Below, piece after piece: positions 33,938 to 43,838 of a stretch of 64,000 nucleotides of DNA. A program made the position numbers and the translations under genes. How positions within the stretch are numbered: the stretch's first letter is position 1; every line of letters begins with the position of its first letter. Under the pieces are notes generated by a model that worked only from the letters and a program-made list of their open reading frames with translations, searched no databases and had not been told where the DNA came from. Origin of the DNA: Pyropia yezoensis (lineage: Eukaryota > Rhodophyta > Bangiophyceae > Bangiales > Bangiaceae); contig CM020620.1 in NCBI GenBank assembly GCA_009829735.1, forward strand, positions 16,155,186-16,219,185, written 5' to 3'.

Positions 33938-34930
33938 ATGACGGACACGCCGAGCGTCACCCCAGCCCATGCCTCAAACTTCATGGCGAATGCAGACCCG
34001 GCGCTTTTGTCCGTCGAGCAGATGGTACTTGTTTTTCCGTCTGCATGCTGGAGGCGAAAATACGTGAGTCCACTATGTCCGGCGACCAGGTGAAGGACAC
34101 CGTGGCGCAGCTTTTCCAACCTGCGGCCGTCTTCGGCCCGGACGTGGCCACGCTGCCCTATGCACATCGCGAGCTGCGCAAATGGCTTGATAGCCATGGC
34201 GCCAACCTCCAGCAGCACTCGTCACATCGCGTGATCATGACGCTGGCTACGTCATTGTACGTCGACCCTGAAGATAGCGTCGCGGCGCACCAGCTGGCGT
34301 CTGAGCTTGTCGCTGCTGGGCGTCGCGTGGGCGGGAGTGCGGCGGCCAGCCAACCTCCGTCTCCCAACCGTCTTGAAGACGCAACCCCCGCTGCGAGTGA
34401 CCGGACGGCCCACAACATTGCCATGCGCTTCCGGCACTCGTCGTCCAAGTTCTCTGGAAACCTTGGGAAAGCGTGGATGAAGTTTGTTGCTGAGCACCAG
34501 CAAGTGGCCCGCGACTACGACCTCAGCCAGGAGCAGCGCTTCCAGTTCATGCACAATATCCTCAGTGGCGACGCCAAGCGGTTTTAGCTTGGCAAGGTGC
34601 AGTCGTACGCCTCATCCTACAGCCAGGCTCTCGACATGGTGAGCGCCGAGTACAACTCCACAGTGCGACAGAACCGAGTGAAGAACTACCTGGCGGGCTA
34701 CCGTATGAGCTTGCTGCTGAATGACGGGGTAACGGAGGCGGCCGCCCTGGAGCAAACTTTCAAGACGATTACCAAGCTCGCCCCGCAGGTGCCCCGCTCC
34801 CACCAGGGGGACGCCCATAAGGTCGAGTTCATGCGCAACGCGGTGGTCGGTAGCCCGTGAGCTACCGAGCCGCTGAGCTGTATCGCCACGCATGGCTTAA
34901 CCTTCCAGCAGCTATATGGAGAGCCCGAAG
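33938..34930 (+). pseudogene. copia copy 2 gag, 5' part
   Basis: ATG 33938 opens MTDTPSVTPAHASNF; a phase change near 34030 leads into the main gag frame (LEAKIRESTMSGDQVKDTVA onward). The gag core includes MRFRHSSSKFSGNLGKAWMK and FQFMHNILSGDAKRF. In-frame stops are TAG 34585-34587 and TGA 34858-34860. The frame runs QQLYGEPE straight into the gypsy insertion at 34931. After removal of the gypsy element and one CGAAG it continues in frame at 44313 (AALHLHKEARLAVAHAIASG). Confidence 0.8.
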
Positions 34931-35399
34931 TGTGGCAGTATTGACCCCCAGGTAGGGGGGCAACACGTGCCATGCAAGGGGCGGCAGGCCACTAGCCTGA
35001 TCCGTTCCCCCCCCTGCATTTGGGTCCATATTCCCTCAGTTTGGGATAGTTAGCTTAGTAGTAAATCCAACTTGGATTTGAGGGTTTTCTGCATTTATCG
35101 TCTTGAATTTTCGTGTGGCCCGGTGGGCAGGTGCTGGGGTGGGAGATTCTGAGTGGCGAGATTCTGAGGGGACCCTGGGGGGATAAGGGGAGGGACAGCG
35201 GGGCTTGGCCCTGCGTCCCCGTCCCGACCAAGAAGCTGTTGGACCACACACCATCCTCTTGTTTGTCAGTGGGAAGTTTGCCCCACAACGGGGACAGAGT
35301 GTGTGCGACTTGCACTTCTTCCGGTTCCCCCGACACGGGAGGCAGCCCTTGTACACCGCCCCAACTTGGGTGCCGTGTGTGTAAGTGGTTTTTGCCACA
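34931..35399 (+). repeat. 5' LTR of gypsy element
   Basis: 469 bp, TGTGGCAGTATTGACC to GGTTTTTGCCACA. Contains a 17-bp perfect palindrome centred on CAACTTG (35063-35079) and an 11-bp one (35360-35370); both are present in the 3' LTR. Confidence 0.95.
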
Positions 35400-35401
35400 T
35401 T

Positions 35402-35418
35402 TGGTGGAGCAGCAGGGG
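35402..35418 (+). other. Candidate primer-binding site of gypsy element
   Basis: TGGTGGAGCAGCAGGGG lies 2 nt after the LTR. TGG is the complement of the tRNA CCA end, and the rest would pair with a tRNA whose 5' acceptor strand begins GGAGCAG. The specific tRNA is not identified. Confidence 0.45.
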
Positions 35419-35518
35419 ACAGAGGTAAACTTTACCTCCGGGTGCACCCGGGTGTAGGGGGCCCTCTGTCTCGGAGGAACGGTGGACTTGGACCGTGTCA
35501 TACGGATCGTCAGCCAAC

Positions 35519-37465
35519 ATGGCTAGTTCGGACCCCCCGTCGTCCGGGGAGTACACGGGTGACGCACGTACGTCAGGGCCTTTGAATACTGGTGAGACAC
35601 AGGTGGGTTTACCTGGGGTCGCAGAGGGACTAGAGGTCCCTCAAGCCAGCAGGACTGGAAGTGCGGGCGGGCAACAGGCCACCCCGACTCAGTCGGGAGT
35701 TCGCTCGGGTGACACTTCTGATGTGGGTGGGCCGAAGTCTGGCCACCGTGTGGTATACTCAACGGGAACGTCCCAAGGGGTGAGGACTGTCCCCGCGGGT
35801 TCCACTCGGGTTGGAGCCAACTTTGGCTTGAAGCCGTCGCCAACTAGGCTTTCGGGGGACGGCGGACCTCCGTTGGTCGGCGATGGGCTCGCGCCCATGC
35901 CCCCGGTTGAGACCCCTGAGGAACGTGGTTACCCCTCAGGTGGACTCCCGGAGGCGGACCGAGACTGAACTGGAGTCGTCAATTCACTCCTCGCGGAAGC
36001 TGTCCGTCGGGAGGCGACCAATGTGTTGCGGCAGACTTTGCCGGACCTGGTGGTCAGGATGACGAATACTATTCTGAATCAGATTGTGGCGAGTTTGCCA
36101 GATGGCCTCAATGTCCAGTCCGGATCGGGGCTTTCGAGCCCGCAGGCGCAGGGGGAATCCCTCCTCACGCCTATCTCGGGTCGCCTCGAACAGGGGGCGA
36201 CACCTGTGACTCCCAACGAGGGAGCCACACCATACTCGGTGGGGCGTACGCCCTTCATAGGGGAGTTCCCCCCGGAAACGCCGGCGGCTACACCAAGCGC
36301 GCCGCGCCAGACTATGGGCACTGAGGGTGAACTTGCCCAAGTGCCACAGCGGCTGTTCCCTCAACGTGAGGTGCCGCCCAAGATCCAGGTAGCCAACCCG
36401 GTGTACCAGAGGATCTTCGATTGTGAGACCTACGCCCTCCACAATAGGTCGGTGGCATATGGTCCTGACCAGGCCCAAGCCAAGAGCCGTGCCAAGAAGA
36501 ATGCACTTCACTCTTTTGGGCACAAAGCGGAGTGGGATGGAACTCCCCCCCCTTCGTGTCTTTGAGTTCCTACGTCGTTTCACAAAAGCCTGTGACGACA
36601 ATGCCATAAGTGAAGGCATGGCTTTCTACATGCTACAGGAGTTTACGAAGGGAGACCTGCGGACAGAACTTATGTCCGTCATGCCCAGCTTCTCAAGTGG
36701 AGGCGCTGGTGAAGTGACGTCCTATTTGGAGCTCGTCAATTGGTTGTTGAGAGCCATGGTTGATGAAGCGGCGCTGGCTTCTCAAGTCGAGGAGTTTACG
36801 CAAGCCCATCAGGAAGAGGCGGAGGACGAGTTGTCCTTTGCGGAGCGAGTCCGTTAGCTCAACAATCTTTGTGGGTTTCTTCATCCACAAGCTGTGGTGA
36901 AGAGTCGGTTTGTGGAGGGACTCCATTGGTCAGTCCGGATGGAGACCCGGGAGCATAACACTGCCCGGGCGACCCTGGCCGAGTTGGTGAGGCTCGCCTA
37001 CCGCAGAGTCGAGGCCTACCGCAAGTTGCGGGAGGAACAACGCCAGGAGCGTCAGGCCGAGTTGGCCAAGGAACGGGAGGAGGCGCGCCAGGCCAGAGAG
37101 TTGAGAGAGGCACGCCGAATCCGCAAGGAGAGGGTGGTAGCTGCCGTGGGAACTTCCCAGGGTATCTCTTCGTCTTCCCCAGTTGGGAAGACCCCTCCGG
37201 GAACGACAATCGGTGTTGGAACTGCAACTCCGATGGACACTGGGCATATGATGGCCCCAAGTTGAGTAAACGCAGCCAACAACTTGTTAGGAATGCGAGT
37301 AAGAAGTCGGCTACGAACGAAGTACGTTCACGCCGCGAGGGTGGGTCTCGACCGGTGGTGGCGGTCGCCACACCCTCGGCGAAGGGGGCGGACACGTCGT
37401 CCTCGGACTCGTCGTCTTCCCTTTCGTCCTCATATTCGGACGCCAAGTCGGCGGGAAACGAATGA
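35519..37465 (+). pseudogene. gypsy gag (with two stops and two frame changes)
   Basis: ATG 35519 (MASSDPPSSGEYTGD) begins a Gly/Pro/Ser-rich N-terminus. TGA at 35966-35968 is followed in frame by EAVRREATNVLRQTLPDLVV. At a C8 run (about 36545-36552) the frame moves to the capsid-like core (LRVFEFLRRFTKACDDNAIS, then ELVNWLLRAMVDEAALASQV). TAG 36855 interrupts AERVR-LNNLC, where Gln is usual. A basic coiled stretch follows (RKLREEQRQERQAELAKERE). After another phase change near 37165 comes the nucleocapsid knuckle RCWNCNSDGHWAYDGP, with the last Cys replaced by Gly, then a Ser-rich tail ending GNE and TGA 37463-37465. The stop overlaps the pol ATG. Confidence 0.85.
37453..37459 (+). promoter_or_regulatory. 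Candidate -1 ribosomal frameshift site GGGAAAC
   Basis: G GGA AAC sits in the gag frame as X XXY YYZ (zero-frame codons GGA AAC), one codon before the gag stop TGA 37463. A -1 slip continues GGG AAA CGA ATG ACC straight into the pol frame. GGGAAAC is an established functional slippery heptamer in retroviruses. A 4-nt overlap ATGA (37462-37465) offers reinitiation as an alternative. I see only weak stem potential downstream. Confidence 0.65.
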
Positions 37466-40400
37466 CCGTTGGAGCTGGTCGTCCGATGCTCACAACGGCA
37501 GCCTCGGCCAAGTGGGTCAACAGGACGAACCAACCGTGCCGGATACTGCGGCGACCTAAGGGAGTCCGCCCACGTCGGGTAGGACTCCCCAAGAACGTAA
37601 ACCCACGTCGGGTCATCGCGGTGCTGACGGGTGAGAACTTCCAGGTGGCTGGACGGGTGCAACTTGCCCCCGGCCGCGCCTGTTGTGCCCGTATCGTACT
37701 TGATACCGGGTCAGGAGCCTCCTTGATACGCAAGTCGCTATTACCAAAGGAGGTGAAGCTCCAACGCTGGAAGTCTAAAGCTGACCATCTGATCGATATC
37801 AATGGTGGGGTACTTCCCATCGTTGGTGCCGTGACCCTACCAACTAGGTTGGGGACCCATGAGGTCGACGTGACCTATGGTGTAGTTGACAATATATCGG
37901 TACCCCATCTTCTGGGTACCCCTTATGTCGTAACACAAGTGCCTTTGATTTGTGGCCCTGAGTACTGGGTCAAGTTGATGAATGGGGAGACTATCCCCAT
38001 CCTTGGTAAGAGAAAGTCTGTGGCTCCTGTGACAGTCTCACAGTCGAAGCCTGTTTGCTCTGTGAGAGAAGGGTTTACTGCTACCCTGCGTTTAGCCCGT
38101 AAAGTCACGTTGCCCCCCAACTCGGTGGCGCACGTTGACGTTGTAACTGATTATACGGGGAACGGGTTGGTGCACCCTTACCCTCGTCTTGCTCGCAAGC
38201 ACCAAGTGCATGTTGCCCTTGGCACGATGGACTCCAAAGCCGGAGTCCCGTGGAGGATCCAGGTGATGAACCTGAGCTCGTCACCCAAGTACTTCAAGTC
38301 GGGAGCCAAGTTCGGCTGTATCGACCAACACGAGGGACCGGTAGTAGCGGTCACCCTCAACGCGGGCGCAAGTAGCGACCCGAAGTCCGGAAAGGAGAAG
38401 CATCAAGCCAAGTCGGCCGCCTCTCCTCGGCCCCATGTGAACATGGAGGGTGTTCCATCCAGGTTGAGGGTTCAAGTTGAACGCCTCTTGGACGAATATC
38501 ACAAGTTGTGGGATGGTCAATTGGGACTCATGAGAGCCACCCAACACCGGATCGAGTTGAAGCCCGGTGCACCCCCTATACGCCAACAACCGTATAGGGG
38601 AGGACCTCGTTCAAGGGCCCTCGTTAAGGAGCAAGTTGCTCGCATGGAGGCCCTCGATGTGATCGAGGCCAGTAACGCCGAGTGGGCGAGTCCGGTGGTT
38701 ATCGTCCCCAATGTTGATGGGACCCCCCAGTTCTGTATCGACTACCGTAAGCTCAACGAGAGCACGGTGAAGGACAGTTATCCCCTACCTAGGATGGACG
38801 ACTGTCTGGACTCTCTGGGGGAGGCGAACGTGTTCTCTACCCTGGACTGTAACGCGGGGTACTGGCAAATTCCCATTGCCCCGGAGGACAGGCATAAAAC
38901 TACCTTTACCTGTCACTGTGGTACCTACCAGTGCAAGCGTCTACCGTTTGGCCTGTGTAACGCGCCGGCAACTTTCCAGCGCGCTATGGACATGGTTCTG
39001 GCCGGAGTACGGTGGCAGATCTGTCTCGTGTACCTAGACGATATCATTGTGTTCTCCCGAAGTCCGGAGGAACACATTGGCCATCTTGGCCAGGTGTTCA
39101 AGCTACTTGCTGACGCCGGTGTGTCACTGAAGGCGAGTAAGTGCCACCTCTTCACTCAAGAGGTGGAATACTTGGGACATGCTGTCCGTCCGGGGCGTCT
39201 CAGTGTCAACGAGAAGAACTTGAGGGCCATCCGTAAGGCTCAGTACTCCCGGACCCAGACCCAGATGAGGAGCTTCCACGGGATGTGTAACGTGTACCGA
39301 CGTTTCACCAAGGGCTTCGCCAAGGTGGCGAAGCCGTTGAATGAGTTAGTGAGCTCCACGCTACCGAAGAACCTGCCTCCCCCAAGTCGGGTGGAGCAGG
39401 AATCCTTTGAGACTCTTCGGGACCTTCTGCTGAAGCCCCCTATCCTGGCTATTCCCAGGTTGGGAGGCCACTACATCCTGGATGTGGACGCTAGCTACGA
39501 CCACCTTGGTTGAGTGTTGCTTCAGCAGCAGCCGGACAAGGAGCGCTTGCCGGTGGGATACTTCAGCAAGGGGCAGAACTCGGCCGAGAAGAACTATGGA
39601 GTCACCGAGTTGGAAGGACTCGCAGTGGTGTGGGCGGTGACGTCACTTCGTCACTACATAGAGGGTGAGAAGTTCCTCATCCGCTGTGACCACCGCGCGT
39701 TGCAGTTCATCTTTAAGACGGATTGTACGAACACTCGTCTCAACCAGTGGAGGGTGCGACTGGCACCCTTCAACTTTGATATTGAGTACCGACCTGGCAG
39801 GCAACATGCCCTTGCCGACGGCCTCTCTCGGGTACCTACCGAGGGGCTGGACACTAACCCAGTCGATGAGGACATCCCCATCGTGGGGGTAGTCACGCGC
39901 TCGGGTCAGGCGTTGAACCCCGAGGCGCCAGGGAACAAGAAGTACTTGCCCCTGTCCCTGGACGAGGTGGTGAAGGCCCAGGCCGAGGATCCCTTCTGCA
40001 AGTCGCAAAGGGATACACTGGATACAGTGGCGGAGACGCGGTTATTTATCGGAGACGATGGCCTCCTCTTGAGGAAGGGGGTAATCCAGGGGACCGAACA
40101 ACTTGTCGTCCCCGCATCCCTTAAGGACAGTATTCTTGAGAGGGAGCATAACGCTCCCACAGGTGGACACCTGGGGTCTAGTAAACTGTACCAGACCCTG
40201 AGGACCAGGTACTACTTGCCATCCATGGTGGTGGACACCTACAGTTGGGTGGCTGCCTGCACAAGTTGTGCACAGAACCGTCTGATGGAACGGCGGCCTA
40301 CTACGGCTATGCTATTGTTCCCGGCTAAGGAGCCCTTTGCCGCGTTGGCAATGGACATCCTTGGGCCACTGCCAGTGACTGAGAAGGGCAACCAATACCT

Positions 40401-41445
40401 CCTGGTCATCTGTGACCGCTTCACGAAACTTACGCGAGCGGTCCCACTGGCAGAGATCACGGCCATGTCGGTCGTGTCAGCCTTCCTAGATCACTGGGTT
40501 GCCGCGTATGGCATTCCGGATAGTACACTATCGGACAATGGACCGCAATTTGCGTCTGTACTGTTTCAGGGAGTGTTGGATATGTTGGGGGTGCGGGCAA
40601 ACTATGCCACCCCCTACCACCCACAAACTAATGGGCAGGTGGAGCGCTTCAACAAAACTATTGTTCGGCAGCTGCGCCACTATGTGAGTGAGCATGTGAA
40701 AACGTGGGACCAATACATTTCTATTCTTACCACTGCCTACAATTCGCAGGTTCACTCATCTACCGCGGAAGTACCCCTCGCTTTTGTGACCCCCCGTCGC
40801 GTGCGGTCTATTGCCGTGCGGCGGCCGCTCCCAACTAGGAAGGATGGTGGCAGTACGCCTACTCCTACTGAGAGTAAGGCGGAGTTCGCTGCTAGGCTTG
40901 AAAACCTCATCCCTAAAGTCAGGGCTGAGATGGACAAAGCACAAAAGCGCTACAAGCGTACCTTTGACAAAAAGGTGCGCAACGCCAAGCATGTCCCCGA
41001 GCAGGGTGACTGGGTATTGGTCCACTCACGCACCCCAACTGGGGGGAAGTTGGTCTTCCAAACGAAGGGGCCGTACCAGGTCCTTCGTACTAATGGGCGG
41101 CGCTTCACCATCGAAAGTGACGATGGGGTCCGCACAGTGAACGGGCAGGATGTGGTCAAAGTTGCACCACCGCCTGCAGGCGACCCAGCTTGGGCGCGTG
41201 CGTTGGAAGCGTGGCGCCTCCCCTCACTGCCTGCGGCCAAACAGGGCCCGCAGGAGTACGTGTTCGATAAGTTCATCGACCACGGCTGGGATGAGGACAC
41301 TGACCGCCTCATGTTGAGGGTGCGTTGGTTTGGCTACAAAGCCAAGGATGATACGTGGGAGTATGTGGAGGACCTTCCCGCTGAGAAGGTCCGGGCATAC
41401 TGTGCCCGGAATGAGATAGACCCTAGCAGCCTTCCCTCAACGTGA
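37462..41445 (+). pseudogene. gypsy pol: PR-RT-RNaseH-IN-chromodomain, one in-frame TGA
   Basis: Open from ATG 37462 to the stop at 41443-41445 except TGA 39511-39513. Aspartic protease ARIVLDTGSGASLI; RT with FCIDYRKLNESTVKDSYPLP, CNAGYWQIPI, LPFGLCNAPATFQRAM and the catalytic YLDDIIVFS; RNase H beginning YILDVDASYDHLG, where the TGA interrupts just before VLLQQQ, then GYFSKGQNSAEKNYGVTELE. Integrase has the HHCC region (HNAPTGGH, CTSCAQNR) and acids in AMDILGPLP, LSDNGPQF and NGQVERFNKTI. The C-terminal chromodomain reads YVFDKFIDHGWDED, then LRVRWFGYKAKDDTWEYVED. All catalytic residues are present. The TGA splits RNase H near its active site; apart from it pol would be full length at about 1,327 codons. 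Confidence 0.95.
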
Positions 41446-41453
41446 GGGAAGGC
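41429..41453 (+). terminator. Hairpin spanning the pol stop codon
   Basis: Perfect 11-bp arms (GCCTTCCCTCA / TGAGGGAAGGC) with loop ACG; the pol TGA (41443-41445) lies in the right arm. Two more hairpins directly precede it (41370-41392 and 41390-41410). A role in termination or RNA processing is a guess. Confidence 0.4.
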
Positions 41454-41538
41454 CGAGTAACAGTGCCAAGAGAGTGCTTCAAGTCGAAGTGGTACGCAGA
41501 GTGGCTTTTAACTACAGCCCTAACCCTCACACTCTCAC

Positions 41539-41544
41539 AATAAA
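41539..41544 (+). promoter_or_regulatory. AATAAA signal after pol
   Basis: Canonical AATAAA about 95 bp after the pol stop and just beyond the 3' end of the convergent antisense ORF (41557). If used, it would make a sub-genomic sense transcript lacking the antisense region. Confidence 0.35.
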
Positions 41545-41556
41545 AGCAGCTGCCAA

Positions 41557-43500
41557 CTAGGCACGCATGCTAGACTCTCCAACCCCACGGCCCTCGCCCT
41601 CACGTGGAGGCGAGCGGCGAGACCCACGCCGATAACGTTCCCCACCAGTCGGCGGGGCCGGCGGCTCCAAGTCGGAACCGTCGCGCCCCTCACGGTCGCG
41701 CAAGTGGCGACGACCGCGGCTACCCTTCTGCTTGGTCTTGCGCGCAAGTTGGCGACGCAGACGCCGGACCGACTCCGACTCTGACGGGGTAGAGGACTCC
41801 GAGACGGAATAAGACAACTCGTCTTCCGACACGGAGGGAGAGCGCCGCGAGCGTCGGCGACGACGGCGAGGAGGCGAGTATGCCCGGCTCGCGCGACGTT
41901 TGCCACGCCCAAGTGGGGCTGGCTGGGGCATAATAGCCCCAATTCGAGCCAACTCGGCCGTCATAAACTCCGCCACCGACTCGCAACTCGCGGTCGCCAC
42001 TGCAGTACGAACGCGCTCCTCAAGTTGAGGAGTCTCGGAAGTTTGAAGGGTTGCGGTCGACGCGGCCAACCAGGAAATGGTGCGCACCAACGTGGTGATC
42101 ATCATCTCTGAGGTTAGAGGCGTGGGCGGTATCACCAACTTGGGGTATACCGTCAGGAGGGTGGCCCCCAAGTTGGGGGACACCGGGGTGGGCGACTCAA
42201 CGGCCACGCTAATTGGGATGTCCCCGTGCGGCTGGTAGGGGACAGGAGGAAGCGGAGGGGCACGCCGAGGTGGCGGGACCCGGGTGTAACTGCGACCCCG
42301 ACTTGGGGCCCCCGCAGTGGGTTGAGTCATATGGTCATCATGTGAGGGCACGGCCAAAACTATGGCCTTGTCCGGGGGTGGCGCAGTGTGGCGATCCACC
42401 CCCGGGGCATACGGGTAGTCCCCGATGCCCAACCCCTCTTGTAGGACCACACGGCCGTCGTGAAGTTCACGAGCGACCCATACGAGCTGGCGAAGTGCGC
42501 CACCCTCCTTGGGCCCACGAGTGGGGCGGCGCAACTTGTGCTCAATGCTCTCCCACTCGATAAACTTGTGGAGGCGGAGCATCTCCTCAAGTAGAGTGAG
42601 TTGTCCTGATGAGCACCCCTCAGAAACTAGCTGAGGGGTGAGCTGTTCCAAACCTTGGATGAGCCGGAGGGGGAGATGCCAGAGCATCCCCCGCCGCTGA
42701 ACACAAGACACCCAGGTCGACATGACCTCGAGGAGCCACTGGGTGGCCAACATGGCCCACACCAGGTGATCAGGGCCAGCCGTCAACATGATGGCGCCGA
42801 AGTGGTCAAGCAACCGTGGCAGCAACGCCGGGAACCCGTAGGGGACCTCAACTTGAGGCCACCACTCGGGCTTCTTCGGATAGTACTGCTCCTTACAGGC
42901 AGCAGACTGCTGAGGGAACTCAAGTTGAGCCGAGGTCACCAAGTGGGGACCTCGCCGGAAGTCCTTCTCCATCCGCACATCAAAGTGATGAGTGTGCGGA
43001 TCGGCCTCGTGAAGGTACGGGGGGCGAGTTGCCACCGCGTCCCAAGTAAAGGTCGGCAAGTCGCCGTGACCCGGGATAGTTCCCCCGCGGTCCACCATGG
43101 CCTTGGCCCGCTGTATGTCTTCGACCTCCTCATCGTCCAGAAAGGCAAACTGGTCCGTCCTGAAGCCGGCAGGGAACCCGACCCTACGGGGATACTTCTC
43201 CCGTAGGCGGTCCCATACCCGACCCATCGCTGCGCCAAGTCGGCCACAGCGAAGATCAGTCAACCCCTCCTCATATAGAGGCCAAGCGGGGTAAAACCAC
43301 CGCCCCAAGGCCTCACGCGGGACAACTTGTCCCGCCTCCGGGGGAGGTCCCGCCGTCAACCCAAAGCCGGGTGACGCGGGAGTCCCATCCCCCGGAGCGA
43401 TCGCGGAGCCCCCGCCGGAAGTCCCGGCGGGCGCTGCACCGTAGGAGGTGTCCTCCATACGTTCGTCGAGAGAGTCCATCTCCACCCCCGGGGTCGCCAT
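41557..43500 (-). CDS. Antisense ORF (647 codons) inside the gypsy element
   Basis: Starts at ATG 43498-43500 (MATPGVEMDSLDERMEDTSY) and is open to the stop at 41557. It lies between pol and the 3' LTR, on the strand opposite gag-pol, and has no stop or frameshift although every sense gene of the element is damaged. Layout: Gly/Pro-rich N-terminus to about residue 65; a folded-looking region, residues 70-400, rich in Trp, His and Leu (GRWFYPAWPLYEEGLTDLRC, LLPRLLDHFGAIMLTAG, MLWHLPLRLIQGLEQL); a Pro-rich linker; a helical segment (SVAEFMTAELARIGAIM); then a basic/SR tail (RRRRRRSRRSPSVSEDEL, further RS and Arg clusters) typical of nuclear or nucleic-acid-binding proteins. I recognise no domain. 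Antisense ORFs near the 3' end are known in a few plant gypsy lineages; relationship to those is untested. Confidence 0.8.
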   Translation of the reverse strand: MATPGVEMDSLDERMEDTSYGAAPAGTSGGGSAIAPGDGTPASPGFGLTAGPPPEAGQVVPREALGRWFYPAWPLYEEGLTDLRCGRLGAAMGRVWDRLREKYPRRVGFPAGFRTDQFAFLDDEEVEDIQRAKAMVDRGGTIPGHGDLPTFTWDAVATRPPYLHEADPHTHHFDVRMEKDFRRGPHLVTSAQLEFPQQSAACKEQYYPKKPEWWPQVEVPYGFPALLPRLLDHFGAIMLTAGPDHLVWAMLATQWLLEVMSTWVSCVQRRGMLWHLPLRLIQGLEQLTPQLVSEGCSSGQLTLLEEMLRLHKFIEWESIEHKLRRPTRGPKEGGALRQLVWVARELHDGRVVLQEGLGIGDYPYAPGVDRHTAPPPDKAIVLAVPSHDDHMTQPTAGAPSRGRSYTRVPPPRRAPPLPPVPYQPHGDIPISVAVESPTPVSPNLGATLLTVYPKLVIPPTPLTSEMMITTLVRTISWLAASTATLQTSETPQLEERVRTAVATASCESVAEFMTAELARIGAIMPQPAPLGRGKRRASRAYSPPRRRRRRSRRSPSVSEDELSYSVSESSTPSESESVRRLRRQLARKTKQKGSRGRRHLRDREGRDGSDLEPPAPPTGGERYRRGSRRSPPREGEGRGVGESSMRA

Positions 43501-43824
43501 GGCTCTCCCCAAGTTGGGGAGAGACGCCCTGGCTACAGCGGCACGAGACCCGCCTCGAGTTGAGGGGGACTCGGATCGTGGGTAGACGGGTGGCCTCTCC
43601 AGCGTGGGGCGGCCCCGTGGAAGGTGAAGGGGAGGTGGTGGTGATGGTGAAGTGCGAACCGGGGAGAGCAGGCTGCCGATTGGGCAAGATTGAGGAGAGG
43701 GGCGGCCAACGTGACCGCCTCCACATCCGCGTTACGTACTCAAGGGGGGACACCAAGTCGCGCCCCCAACGCCGAGACGTGCGTTTACGCACCCCCTCAC
43801 AGGGCCGACCGGGTCGGTCGGAAC

Positions 43825-43838
43825 TGAGGAGAGGGGAG
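43825..43838 (+). other. Polypurine tract of gypsy element
   Basis: GAGGAGAGGGGAG directly precedes the 3' LTR start, the expected position for the plus-strand primer. Confidence 0.8.

Noticed and set aside
41515-41530. Telomere-like CCCTAACCC
   Set aside because: Only about one and a half units; chance occurrence.
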